Of a stretch of 64,000 bases of DNA, positions 34,083 through 42,408 are shown in pieces. A program made the translations under genes and the position numbers. Source of the DNA: QWHO01 sp039809865 (GTDB lineage Bacteria > Vulcanimicrobiota > Xenobia > Xenobiales > QWHO01); assembly GCA_039809865.1 (NCBI GenBank), contig JBDHVW010000032.1, positions 14,975 to 78,974 of the forward strand, read 5' to 3'. The notes under the pieces were generated by a model. The model ran no database searches, was not told the origin of the DNA, and saw only the letters and a list, made by a program, of their open reading frames with translations. Numbering within the stretch: the stretch's first letter is position 1; the number at the start of each line of letters is the position of its first letter.

Positions 34083-35384
34083 TCATCGCACCTGGGCGAG
34101 GTCCGAGCTGTGCCCGCGCACGGTCAGGTAGGAGCCGTGCTCGTCGTTGCGCTCCCCCACCACGCGGAAGCGGCTCCGGATCACGCCGATGCGGCGGGAC
34201 TCGGCGTAGGGGATGAAGACCTCCTCCTCCACCATGTCGCGCTCGAAGAACTCCACGATGCGCAAGCGCAGATCCGCCACGTCGGCGGGGTTCTTGGCCG
34301 ACAAGAACCAGCCATCGGGAAACTCCGCCCGGAGGTCGGAAAGATCCGCTACCTTATCCACCTTATTGAGCACCAGTTGGGACGGGCGGTCGGTGATGTC
34401 GGCCAGCACCTCGCGGGTGACCTCGAGCTGCGAGCGGAAGGTCGGGTCGGAGGCGTCCACCACGTAGAGCAGCAGCCACGCGTTGCGGGCCTCGTCCAGC
34501 GTGGAACGGAACGAGGCGACCAGGTCGTGCGGGAGGCGCTTGATGAAGCCGACCGTGTCCGAGATCAGGATCTTCGGAATGGTCGGCGGCGCCAGCGTGC
34601 GCACCGTCGTGTCCAGCGTGGCGAAAAGCTTGTCGGCCACCAACACCTCGCTCCCCGTCAGGGCCCGCATCAGCGAGGACTTGCCCGCGTTGGTGTAACC
34701 CACCAGCGCCACGCAGGGTTGCTCCGAGCGCAAGGACCGCCCCGCCGACTGCTCCCGCTGCAGCACCTCGATCTCGTGGTTCAGCTCGGCGATGCGGTCG
34801 CGGATCCGGCGCTTGTCCAGTTCGAGCGTCTTCTCGCCGGCCATCCCCTGACGGTCGGCAGGACCCCGCCCCGCGAAACGGATGCGCGGCGAGAGGTACT
34901 TGAGGCGCGCGATCTCCACCTGCAGGCGCGCTTCGCGCGTGCGGGCGTGCTGGCTGAAGATCTCCACGATGACGCCGGTGCGATCGAGCACCTGGGCCCC
35001 CGTGGCATTCTGCAGATTGCCCAGCTGCGAAGGGGTCAGCTCGCAGTCGAAGATAACCGCCTCGACATCGCCCACCTCGGGCGAGGAAGGCACCGGGGGC
35101 GTCTCGTCCTCGGGCTCCGACCAGGCCTGCGCCGCCTTGCTCTTGCGCACCGTCTTCTTTTGCACGAAGCCCTTCCCGCCGGTGAACGCCGCCAGCTCGC
35201 GCAGCTTGCCCTCGCCCAGCACGGTGCCCCCGCTCAGCGACGAGCGCCGCTGCGACAGGCGATCCACCACGTCATAGCCCAGCGTCTTGGCCAGACGGGC
35301 CAGCTCGGTGAGAGACTCTTCGTTCTCCTCATCGGTCATATCAGGGAGCGGAACCCCCACCAGGACTGCGCGCGGTCGAGACAT
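34083..35384 (-). CDS. hflX: GTPase HflX
   Basis: 433 residues from ATG at 35384 (MSRPRAVLVG); the TTG 18 nt upstream lies in the promoter for the divergent gene and is less likely. An N-terminal HflX domain (LSGGTVLGEGKL, FDCELTPSQLGNL, DRTGVIVEIFSQHARTREA) is followed by a helical linker and a G domain with G1 GYTNAGKSS, G3 DTVGF and G4 NKVD. Binds 50S subunits and splits stalled or heat-damaged ribosomes. An extra ~35-residue insertion with SEPEDETPPVPSS interrupts the N-terminal domain. Cytosolic. Confidence 0.96.
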   Translation of the reverse strand: MSRPRAVLVGVPLPDMTDEENEESLTELARLAKTLGYDVVDRLSQRRSSLSGGTVLGEGKLRELAAFTGGKGFVQKKTVRKSKAAQAWSEPEDETPPVPSSPEVGDVEAVIFDCELTPSQLGNLQNATGAQVLDRTGVIVEIFSQHARTREARLQVEIARLKYLSPRIRFAGRGPADRQGMAGEKTLELDKRRIRDRIAELNHEIEVLQREQSAGRSLRSEQPCVALVGYTNAGKSSLMRALTGSEVLVADKLFATLDTTVRTLAPPTIPKILISDTVGFIKRLPHDLVASFRSTLDEARNAWLLLYVVDASDPTFRSQLEVTREVLADITDRPSQLVLNKVDKVADLSDLRAEFPDGWFLSAKNPADVADLRLRIVEFFERDMVEEEVFIPYAESRRIGVIRSRFRVVGERNDEHGSYLTVRGHSSDLAQVR

Positions 35385-35395
35385 CCGGAAAGCGT

Positions 35396-35450
35396 TTGAC
35401 AACCGCCGCTCCGAGCCTGTATTATTAAAATAATATTATGACCATAATAC
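35396..35450 (+). promoter_or_regulatory. Sigma70-type promoter and palindromes before the MFS gene
   Basis: TTGACA at 35396-35401 and TATTAT at 35420-35425 are 18 bp apart, a near-consensus promoter. A perfect inverted repeat TATTATT-AA-AATAATA (35420-35435) overlaps the -10 box, and a second pair GTATTAT/ATAATAC flanks the start codon (35419-35425, 35444-35450). Transcription should start only ~6 nt before the ATG at 35438, and no Shine-Dalgarno is present, so the mRNA would be nearly leaderless. The palindromes suit a MarR- or TetR-type repressor. Confidence 0.7.
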
Positions 35451-36754
35451 AAAAGCAAAGCCTGTTCGCCACGGCTCTGGCGGTGTTTGCCGTTTTTCTC
35501 GACACCACGATCCTGTTCGTCGCCTTCAACGCCATCGGCCAGAGCTTCCCCGACGTCTCCCCCGCCCAGCTCTCCTGGGTGCTCAATGCCTACACCATCG
35601 TGTTCGCGGCCGTCCTCATCCCGGGCGGACGGCTGGCCGACCGCATCGGGCGCAAGAAGACCTTTCTGGGCAGCGTCGTCCTGTTCACGCTGGCCTCGAT
35701 GCTATGCGGACTGGCGCCCAACGTGCAGATGCTGATCGCGGCGCGCGCGTTGCAGGCCGTCGGGGCGGCCGCCATGGTCCCCTCCAGCCTCGCGCTGGTG
35801 CTGCAGATCTTCCCGCGCGAGAAGGTGCCCGTGGCGGTAGCCATCTGGAGCGCCGTGGGCGCCGTCGCCGGCGCGGTCGGGCCCACCGCGGGCGCGCTCA
35901 TCATCCAGCACTTCGGCTGGCCCTGGGCCTTCTACCTGAACCTGCCGGTCGGCATCGTCAGCTTCACGCTGGGCTCGCTGGTGCTGACCGAGGGCAAGGA
36001 GCAGAATCCCCGGCGATTCCCCGACCCGCTCAGCATCGTGCTGCTGATGGCGTCGCTCTCGTCTCTGGCCTACGCCGTGCTTGAGTTCCAGCTGACCCCC
36101 CTGGTCAGCGGCCTGCTGCTGCTGGCCGGCTTCGTGGCCCGGTGCCGACAAGTCTCCAACCCCCTGCTGGACCTGACCCTGTTCGACGCCCGCAGCTTCC
36201 GGCTCGCCAACATCGCCCTGTTCATCTTCGCGACCGGGTTCTCGGCGATGTTCCTGGGCAATGTGCTGTTCCTGACCCACATCTGGGGCTACAGCCTCTT
36301 CCGGACGGGGCTCGTCGTGGCCCTGGGGCCGCTGGTGGTGGCCCTCACCGCCCCCCACTTCGGACGCCTCGCGGCCCGCATCGGACAGCGCGCCCTCCTG
36401 ATCCCGGGCGGACTCGTGTGGGGCTCGGGCGCGTTCTTCCTCACGCTCAATGCGACCACGCGGCCGCACTACGTCACGCAGTATCTGCCGGCCATCCTGC
36501 TGACCAGCCTGGGTGTTTCGCTGGTACTGCCGCAGCTGAGCTCGGTGGCGGTCCAGGACCTGCCCTCCGACCAGTTCGGCTCGGGCTCGGCCGCCAGCCA
36601 CTCGATTCGCAACCTGGGCACCACCATCGGCGTGGCTCTGGTCGTCAGCCTGACCGCGCGGATGACGCTGGAGAGCTTCCACCACGTGTGGGCCCTGCTG
36701 ATGCTCAGCGGCCTGTCCGTGAGCCTGCTCAGCTCGCGATTGAGCAGACGCTGA
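35438..36754 (+). CDS. MFS multidrug efflux transporter (DHA-type)
   Basis: 438 residues from ATG at 35438. Membrane helices begin at ~residue 10; SWVLNAYTIVFAAVLIPGGRLADRIGRKKTF contains the MFS motif A loop (GGRLADRIGRKK) and the later PTAGALII region resembles motif C of antiporters. About 12-14 helices. A proton-driven exporter of drugs or lipophilic compounds by homology to the DHA1/DHA2 families. The operator-like palindromes at its promoter suggest ligand-induced expression; no repressor gene is adjacent. Its 3' end overlaps the convergent kinase gene by 26 bp. Confidence 0.92.
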   Translation: MTIIQKQSLFATALAVFAVFLDTTILFVAFNAIGQSFPDVSPAQLSWVLNAYTIVFAAVLIPGGRLADRIGRKKTFLGSVVLFTLASMLCGLAPNVQMLIAARALQAVGAAAMVPSSLALVLQIFPREKVPVAVAIWSAVGAVAGAVGPTAGALIIQHFGWPWAFYLNLPVGIVSFTLGSLVLTEGKEQNPRRFPDPLSIVLLMASLSSLAYAVLEFQLTPLVSGLLLLAGFVARCRQVSNPLLDLTLFDARSFRLANIALFIFATGFSAMFLGNVLFLTHIWGYSLFRTGLVVALGPLVVALTAPHFGRLAARIGQRALLIPGGLVWGSGAFFLTLNATTRPHYVTQYLPAILLTSLGVSLVLPQLSSVAVQDLPSDQFGSGSAASHSIRNLGTTIGVALVVSLTARMTLESFHHVWALLMLSGLSVSLLSSRLSRR

Positions 36755-37349
36755 AGAATCGGGCCGCGCGCTCGAGCACCTGGTCGTGCGTGAGCGCGGT
36801 GGTGTCCATCACCGTGGCCCCGGCGCAGCGCTCCGCCTCACGCCGCAGGCAGCTCTCCAGGCGCGAGAACTCGCGCGGGCTCTCGAGCACCATCCGGTCC
36901 TCGCAATCGTTGTGGGCGCGCGTGTAAAAACGCCGCTGGCGCTCTCTCAGCGACACCGTCAGGTAGAGCGCTGCCTGGAAGCGGGGGAAACCGCGCGCGG
37001 CCAGCCTCACCAACTCGGCCAGATGGCGCCGGCCGTGCCACTCCTCCCAGGCCAGCGTGCGCAGCCAACAAGAGTCTTGCAGGTGCACCTCGCCGGTGAC
37101 GGGCGGCCGAAAGTGGGCCGCGTCCCACATGTGCGCGGCCACGAAGAGCTGGGCGATGCGCTCGGGATCGCGCTCGGGATCCTGCCGCATTTCGTCCGCC
37201 TCGCGCGCGACCGGGTTTTCAGGGCAGAGCGAGTTGCGCGACACCCGCACCTTCAGGCCCTCGCCCTCGAAAAACCGGGCCAGGCGCGGCATCAGGCTGG
37301 ACTTGCCCGCCAGATCGAGCCCCTCCACCAGAAGCGTCAGGCCACCCAT
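36729..37349 (-). CDS. Thymidylate-kinase-like P-loop kinase
   Basis: 206 residues from ATG at 37349 (MGGLTLLVEGLDLAGKSSLM). The P-loop VEGLDLAGKSS, with the dTMP-kinase-like EGLDxxGKS form, and a late basic LID-like helix (SLRERQRRFYTRAHNDCED) support a nucleoside-monophosphate or deoxynucleoside kinase fold. The substrate-site DRY motif of true Tmk is not obvious. Its start overlaps the end of the radical SAM gene by 13 nt, so the two are co-translated and may act on the same (perhaps nucleotide-derived) substrate. Cytosolic. Confidence 0.8.
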   Translation of the reverse strand: MGGLTLLVEGLDLAGKSSLMPRLARFFEGEGLKVRVSRNSLCPENPVAREADEMRQDPERDPERIAQLFVAAHMWDAAHFRPPVTGEVHLQDSCWLRTLAWEEWHGRRHLAELVRLAARGFPRFQAALYLTVSLRERQRRFYTRAHNDCEDRMVLESPREFSRLESCLRREAERCAGATVMDTTALTHDQVLERAARFFSVCSIAS

Positions 37350-38647
37350 AGCGTCACCTCCTTCGCGACGGTCCACGGATCGGACTCGGCCTTGAAACTG
37401 CGGGGCGCGGTGATGAGCCGCAGAAACTCCCCGTGGCTGAGCCCCGAGCGGGGGTCGTAGTAGGACTTGCGGTCCCACCGGGTCAGGTCCATCATGTCCA
37501 ACTCCTGCACGGTCTTGGAGCGCAGCTTGAAGAACGGCGTGGCGCCCGTCGGACGAGGCACGAAGCCCAGGTCCAGCAGCAGCTGGTGCGTGTAGAGGAC
37601 GTCCTCGCGCCGCTGTCCCGGCAGGCCCAGCTGCGTGTAAGCCTTGCCCTCCACGCGGTGGCGCTGGAAATTGCGCGCGACTTGCTCGAGAAACCGCTCG
37701 TCCACCTTGGGAGTCAGACGGCGCTTACGATCGGCGCACAGCGTCTCGATGCCGAACCCGATGCCCTTGAGGCCGACGCTCGCCAGGTCCGCGACCAGGC
37801 GCTCGTCGGCGTAGGGGTTGAGCAGGTCGACCGACTTGAAGGGGACGTCCGGACAGCGACGGAGCTTCTGCTCCACGAACGAGGCCACCCAGTCGCGATC
37901 CTGCACCAGCAGCGGCGAATGCAGCTGGAAGAGCTGATACGGATCAGGACCCTTCGCCATGTAGTCGAGGGTCCGCTCGACGGGACGGCGGCGATCCTTC
38001 AACCCCTCCTTGCGCGGCGTGGGACACCAGGCCGCGCAGTTGATGGGACAGCCGCGCGAGATGGTGAAACTGAGGTCGTCGGTGAGCTTCTCGCGGTGCA
38101 GCCGCGCGGTGTGGTAGCCCACCGGGTCGATCGCCTCGAGATCCGGGAGGGGCCAGTCAGCGCCCTCCAGCGTGTGCCCGGTCGGGGTCTCGTGCCACTC
38201 TTGGCCCCAGCGGAACACGCAGCCGTGCTGCGGGTCGAGACCCTGGTGAAGCCGCTCGATCGCGTCCGCCAGCACCAGCTCGGCGTCGCCCGAGGTGACC
38301 AGCACGTCGAAGGGCTCACGCTGAAAGTAGTGCGGAATGAAGACGTTTGCCTCGCCCCAGATCAGGATCTTCGTTCCGGGCGAGATCTCGCGCGTCAGCA
38401 GGGCCAGCTGGCGGGCGGCGGGGGCCTCCCACACGCGCGCCCACAGCACCAGGAAGTCGGGCTTCTGCACGAGGTGGCGCACCACCACACGCTCCGGGGC
38501 ACCTGTCAGTCCGGCCGCCTCGGTGACGACCCGAGCCTGAGGAAAGCGCTGCTTCAAGAAGGCGCTGGTAGACGAGAACACGGCTTGAAAATAATGCAAT
38601 GTCTTGTCGAACACGGCCGAGCCAGGTGAGACGTGGAGAATCTGCAC
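37337..38647 (-). CDS. Radical SAM protein with B12-binding-like N-terminus
   Basis: 436 residues from GTG at 38647, which sits five bases after GGAGGAGG; ORF extension to 38677 crosses this Shine-Dalgarno and is rejected. Residues ~1-165 look like the Rossmann-type domain of B12-binding radical SAM enzymes (ILHVSPGSA...ILIWGEANVF), but no DxHxxG cobalamin motif is seen. The cluster motif is SRGCPINCAAWCPTPRKEG, that is CX3CX3C rather than the usual CX3CX2C, confirmed at codon level. A GIETLCADRKRRLTPKVD segment and AYTQLGLPGQR resemble the barrel's GxIxGxxE region. Function unknown; co-translated with a kinase. Confidence 0.85.
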   Translation of the reverse strand: MQILHVSPGSAVFDKTLHYFQAVFSSTSAFLKQRFPQARVVTEAAGLTGAPERVVVRHLVQKPDFLVLWARVWEAPAARQLALLTREISPGTKILIWGEANVFIPHYFQREPFDVLVTSGDAELVLADAIERLHQGLDPQHGCVFRWGQEWHETPTGHTLEGADWPLPDLEAIDPVGYHTARLHREKLTDDLSFTISRGCPINCAAWCPTPRKEGLKDRRRPVERTLDYMAKGPDPYQLFQLHSPLLVQDRDWVASFVEQKLRRCPDVPFKSVDLLNPYADERLVADLASVGLKGIGFGIETLCADRKRRLTPKVDERFLEQVARNFQRHRVEGKAYTQLGLPGQRREDVLYTHQLLLDLGFVPRPTGATPFFKLRSKTVQELDMMDLTRWDRKSYYDPRSGLSHGEFLRLITAPRSFKAESDPWTVAKEVTLWVA

Positions 38648-38710
38648 GGGAACCTCCTCCGTTGGGGATGCCCTCATGCTACCCTGAAATGGAAAAGGAT
38701 TCCGTGATGG

Positions 38711-38769
38711 GGCTCACGCGGCGGTTGTGAGCCAGTTTACAAAACCGCCCTTTCGGACCGTCACGGTCC
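38711..38769. promoter_or_regulatory. Two inverted repeats between divergent genes
   Basis: GGCTCAC (38711-38717) pairs with GTGAGCC (38727-38733), and GGACCG (38755-38760) pairs with CGGTCC (38764-38769). They lie in the 141-bp gap between the radical SAM gene and the ATLF-like gene and may be operators or hairpins. No T-run follows, so they are not simple terminators. Confidence 0.45.
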
Positions 38770-38788
38770 TGGATAAAGATGACGCTCG

Positions 38789-39382
38789 ATGAGAGTGGAT
38801 ACTGTTTCGCGGGCCGCCAGCTCGCCCCAGGACGACGAGGCCAACCGGCTGCTGGACAAGATGATGGCCGAGCCGCTCGGCTATTTCGAGCGCCGCACCA
38901 TGCTGAAAGCCGCCCGGCGGCTGGGGAACGCGCCTCTGAAAAAGCTCTGCGACGCGGGCGTAAAGATCCGTATCCTGCACGAGCCCGAGGCCATGCAAGC
39001 CGCCTACTATCCGGGCAGCAAGACCCTGCGGATCGCGGCGCGACGGCTGGAGACGAGCACCGTGCTGCATGAGCTCGGCCACGCCCTCGACGACCTGGCC
39101 GCGCCCGACGTGGACGGCAAGCCGGTGTTGCGGTCGGAGGTCGATCCTCGCGTGAGCCAGATGCACAAGGCTTACTGCGAGCGCGTGGAGGCTCTCGCCT
39201 GGTGGCAGAAATTCTCTCACAAGACGCAGTGGAGCGACTACGCTCGCACCACTCCGAAGGAGTACCTGGCCGAGGGCGTCATGGACTACACCCGCAGCCC
39301 CCATCACAACGAACGGCTCCGCAAAGCCGACCCCGAGCTGCACGCCTACGTGCAGGGCCTGCTCCTCGACGTCAGCGCCTGA
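38789..39382 (+). CDS. ATLF-like zinc metallopeptidase, cytosolic
   Basis: 197 residues from ATG at 38789. HELGH at 94-98 in TVLHELGHALDD, a following DYARTTPKEYLAEGVMDYTRS (third ligand Glu158 or Glu162) and ADPELHAYVQGLL match the C-terminal catalytic domain of anthrax lethal factor and its bacterial relatives. Here the domain stands alone, without the PA-binding domain of the toxin and without a signal peptide. It may be a cytosolic protease or the catalytic part of a toxin delivered by another route. Divergent from the radical SAM gene. Confidence 0.8.
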   Translation: MRVDTVSRAASSPQDDEANRLLDKMMAEPLGYFERRTMLKAARRLGNAPLKKLCDAGVKIRILHEPEAMQAAYYPGSKTLRIAARRLETSTVLHELGHALDDLAAPDVDGKPVLRSEVDPRVSQMHKAYCERVEALAWWQKFSHKTQWSDYARTTPKEYLAEGVMDYTRSPHHNERLRKADPELHAYVQGLLLDVSA

Positions 39383-39396
39383 CGCCCGGGGCCGCC

Positions 39397-39464
39397 TCGT
39401 TCCCCAATCCCGGGAGAAACGATGTCGTTCCCTTCGAGCACGAATCGTCATCCAGGGGAACGAC
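39397..39464. repeat. Diverged copy of the palindromic repeat, with long hairpin
   Basis: CTCGTTCCCC...CCGGGA-G-AAACGATG followed by TCGTTCCC aligns with the palindrome and its flank in the tract at 32771, with small insertions. A second inverted repeat, GTCGTTCCC (39424-39432) and GGGAACGAC (39456-39464), encloses a 23-nt loop. It lies between the convergent ends of the ATLF-like and inositol synthase genes and may also act as a terminator, though no T-run is seen. Confidence 0.6.
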
Positions 39465-39483
39465 CCGCGGCGATGAAACTCGG

Positions 39484-40593
39484 TCAGCGCGTGACGGGAG
39501 CCGCCGCCACCCCATCCAGGATGAACGCCTCGGTCAGCGAGTGGGCCACCTCGTCCACCATCTGCAGGGGCGGGTGCTTCATGTAGTAGGCGCTGGGAGC
39601 CTCCAGGGGCCCGCTCAGCCCGCGCTCGAGACCCAGCTTGAGGCAGCGGACCGCGTCGATGACGACGCCCGCGCTGTTGGGCGAGTCCTGCACGGACATG
39701 CGGAGCTCGACCTCCATCGGGACGTCCCCGAAGCCCTGGCCCTCGAGGCGGATAAAGGCCAGCTTGTTGTCCTTCTGCCAGGGCACATAGTCGCTCGGGC
39801 CGATGTGGATGTCGCCCGACTCCAGGCGCTCGCGCAACTGGGACTGGACCGACTCGGTCTTGGAGCGCTTCTTCGATTTCAGGCGTCGGCGCTCGAGCAT
39901 GTTGAGAAAGTCGGTGTTGCCGCCGGTGTTGAGCTGGTAGGTGCGCAGCACCTGCACGCCGCGCGAGGCGAAGAGGCGAGCCAGAGCCCGGTGCACGATG
40001 GTGGCGCCGACCTGCGACTTGATGTCGTCGCCGATCAGAGGCAGGCCGGCGGCGCGGAATTTCTCGGCCCAGGCGGCGTCCGAGGCAATGAAGACCGGAA
40101 CGCAGTTCACCAGCCCTACGCGCGCCTTCAGGCAAGCCCTGGCGTAGTGCTCGACGGCTTTCTCCGAGCCCACGGGGAGGTAGCAGATCAGCACCTCGGC
40201 GCCGCTCTCCTTCAGCACCGCCGCCACGTCGACCGGCTCGGCCGAAGCGACGCGGAAGGACTCGTCCTCGGGATACTCGTCCATGTGGGGCGCCAGGCCG
40301 TCCAGAACCGGACCCATCTCGACCACCACGCCGCTCTTCGGCAGCTGAGCCTGAAAAACGCGGGTGCAGTTAGGTGGGGCGAAGATGGCCTCCTCCAGAG
40401 GCCGGCCCACCTTGCGCTTGTCCACGTCGAAGGCAGCCACGATCTGGATGTCGCTCACTCCGTAGTGCCCGACTTTGGGATGCATCAGACCGGCGTAGGA
40501 CCCACTGTCCTTCCCTCGATAGAACTCCAGCCCCTGCACCAGCGAGCTGGCACAGTTCCCTACCCCGGCAATAGCCACCCGGATCTTAGCCAT
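39484..40593 (-). CDS. ino1: myo-Inositol-1-phosphate synthase
   Basis: 369 residues from ATG at 40593, with AGGAG 10 bases upstream. The N-terminal NAD-binding IAGVGNCASSLVQGLEFY, GLPLIGDDIKSQVGATIVHR, TYQLNTGGNTDFLNM and KDNKLAFIRLEG with a catalytic Lys cluster (RRLKSKKRSKT) are diagnostic of the compact bacterial/actinobacterial Ino1. Converts glucose-6-phosphate to inositol-3-phosphate using NAD, feeding inositol lipids or mycothiol-like compounds. Cytosolic. It has a good promoter in the gap to the divergent UDP-sugar gene. Confidence 0.96.
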   Translation of the reverse strand: MAKIRVAIAGVGNCASSLVQGLEFYRGKDSGSYAGLMHPKVGHYGVSDIQIVAAFDVDKRKVGRPLEEAIFAPPNCTRVFQAQLPKSGVVVEMGPVLDGLAPHMDEYPEDESFRVASAEPVDVAAVLKESGAEVLICYLPVGSEKAVEHYARACLKARVGLVNCVPVFIASDAAWAEKFRAAGLPLIGDDIKSQVGATIVHRALARLFASRGVQVLRTYQLNTGGNTDFLNMLERRRLKSKKRSKTESVQSQLRERLESGDIHIGPSDYVPWQKDNKLAFIRLEGQGFGDVPMEVELRMSVQDSPNSAGVVIDAVRCLKLGLERGLSGPLEAPSAYYMKHPPLQMVDEVAHSLTEAFILDGVAAAPVTR

Positions 40594-40637
40594 AAAGATA
40601 CGACTCCTAGAGAAATCCCCATCGCTGGAGTTGCGTC

Positions 40638-40666
40638 AGTATACCCATTCTGCGCCACAGGATCAA
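40638..40666 (-). promoter_or_regulatory. Sigma70-type promoter of ino1
   Basis: Reading on the minus strand, TTGATC (40666-40661) and TATACT (40643-40638) are separated by 17 bp. The 5' UTR would be about 38 nt and includes the AGGAG ribosome site before the ATG at 40593. Confidence 0.75.
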
Positions 40667-40694
40667 CGGCAGAGCCCCACGAACCGCCGCCCGG

Positions 40695-41645
40695 ATGAAA
40701 ATTCTGGTCACCGGCGGAGCCGGCTTCATTGGCTCGCACCTGGTCGAGCGCCTGATCGAGCTGGGTCACGAAGTGCTGGCGCTGGACAACTTTTTCACCG
40801 GCTCGCGGGCGAACCTGGCCCGGGTCAGCACCCATCCGCACCTGGAGATCATCCGCCACGACGTGATCGAGCCGATCTGGCTGGAGGTCGATCAGGTCTA
40901 CCACCTGGCCTGCCCCGCCTCGCCGGTCTACTACCAGAGCGACCCCGTGCGCACCGTGCAGACCTCGGTCATGGGCGGGATCAACATGCTCGGCCTGTGC
41001 AAACGAACCGGGGCGCGCCTGCTGCAGGCCTCCACCAGCGAGGTCTACGGCTATCCGACCGTGCATCCTCAGCCCGAGAGCTACGTGGGCAACGTCAATC
41101 CGATCGGGCCGCGCAGTTGCTACGAAGAGGGCAAGCGGGTGGCCGAGACGCTGTGCATGGACTACCACCGCGAGAACGGCGTCTCGGTGCGTATCGTGCG
41201 CATCTTCAACACCTACGGGCCACGTCTGGCGGGCAGCGAGGGACGCGTGATCCCCTCTTTCGCCGCCCAGGCGCTGCGCGGAGACCCGATCACGGTGCAC
41301 GGGGAAGGGCGCCAGACCCGCTCGTTCTGCTACGTGGACGACGTGGTGGAGGGACTGATCGCGTTGATGAACGACCCCGACCCCACCTTTACGGGCCCGG
41401 TCAACCTGGGCTACGACGGAGAGGTCAGCATGGCCGACCTGGCGGCGCTGATCCGCGAGCTGACGGGCTCCAAGTCACCCATCGTGCTCGACCCCAGCGT
41501 GCAGGACGACAGCCGGATCTATCCCGACCTGACGCTGTTGCGCCAGCGCATCTCGTTCCAGCCGAAGGTCGATCTGCGCGAGGGAATGCACCGCACGCTC
41601 GCCTACTTCGCCGCCCACCTCGGCCAAGAAGTAATCATTCGTTAA
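40695..41645 (+). CDS. UDP-glucuronate decarboxylase-like NAD(P)-dependent epimerase
   Basis: 316 residues from ATG at 40695. GGAGFIGSH binds NAD, STSEVYG supplies the Ser/Thr and the YxxxK pair is in SCYEEGKRVAE. HDVIEPIWLEVDQVYHLACPASPVYYQ and FNTYGPRL are specific for the UDP-xylose synthase (UXS) group of the SDR superfamily. Converts UDP-glucuronate to UDP-xylose for surface polysaccharide or glycoprotein synthesis; a dTDP-glucose dehydratase or epimerase is the alternative. Cytosolic. Divergent from ino1. Confidence 0.92.
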   Translation: MKILVTGGAGFIGSHLVERLIELGHEVLALDNFFTGSRANLARVSTHPHLEIIRHDVIEPIWLEVDQVYHLACPASPVYYQSDPVRTVQTSVMGGINMLGLCKRTGARLLQASTSEVYGYPTVHPQPESYVGNVNPIGPRSCYEEGKRVAETLCMDYHRENGVSVRIVRIFNTYGPRLAGSEGRVIPSFAAQALRGDPITVHGEGRQTRSFCYVDDVVEGLIALMNDPDPTFTGPVNLGYDGEVSMADLAALIRELTGSKSPIVLDPSVQDDSRIYPDLTLLRQRISFQPKVDLREGMHRTLAYFAAHLGQEVIIR

Positions 41646-41680
41646 CGTCCCCGCCGCCGGATGGGGTTATTCTCAGCCCC

Positions 41681-42169
41681 GTGCTGCTGACGTTCAATCC
41701 AGCCATCAACACCGTGCTGCCCGAGAGCGGGCGCGGGTTCCGCACGTACAACCGCGAGGAAGGGGGGGCGGACCAGTACGGGCTCCCCGGCACGGTGGAT
41801 TTTTTCGTGCACCTCGGCGAGGCCTGGGAGCAAGAGCACGACGTCCCTTTCCAGGTAGGCGACATGAGCCGCCAGGGCGGCGGACCCTTCCCTCCCCACT
41901 CGGCCCACGAGAACGGGAACGAAGCCGATATGCGGCCCTTCCGCCGGGACGGCGAGATGGCCCCGACCGATATCTTCGACCTGGCTTACGACCAGGCGAT
42001 GACCCGGGAATTCATCCAATTGGTGCACGAGCGCAACCCTCGCGCCGTGGTATTATTCAATGACCCACAACTGATCGACGAGGGACATTGCCGGTTCTAT
42101 CCTGGTCATTACAATCATTTGCACGTTCGATTGCCTTTGGAGGGTGAGGCCGCGGAAAGCGGGTGTTGA
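41681..42169 (+). CDS. Murein endopeptidase MepA-like (M74/LAS family)
   Basis: 162 residues from GTG at 41681. The metal site is DMSRQGGGPFPPHSAHENGNEADMRP (His76, Asp83) with the distal HLHVR (His146/His148), the HxG...D...HxH arrangement of LAS-type peptidases and most like the penicillin-insensitive endopeptidase MepA, which cuts D-Ala-meso-DAP cross-links. MepA is exported, yet no signal peptide is seen here (VLLTFNPAINTVLPES), and a longer N-terminus is not possible in frame. Either a cytosolic relative or a start is missed. Confidence 0.82.
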   Translation: MLLTFNPAINTVLPESGRGFRTYNREEGGADQYGLPGTVDFFVHLGEAWEQEHDVPFQVGDMSRQGGGPFPPHSAHENGNEADMRPFRRDGEMAPTDIFDLAYDQAMTREFIQLVHERNPRAVVLFNDPQLIDEGHCRFYPGHYNHLHVRLPLEGEAAESGC

Positions 42170-42408
42170 AGGCTTCTCACGGGACGAACCCGAATAGGTA
42201 GGATGAGTTGGGGACGATTTCGGGTGGACAGCTAGAAGCGGGGCCCTGAAAGGCAGCCAGAAAACCACTGTACGAGACTCAGGCCGAGTTCGGTAGCTCC
42301 TATGAGCCGCCTGGCGGTAAGCTTGAGCATGCCTTCGCGCGAAGCCTCGAGCAGCTCACCGCATTCCAGGAGACCATCGATGATCTGGCGGATCAGCTCA
42401 TCGAGTCG

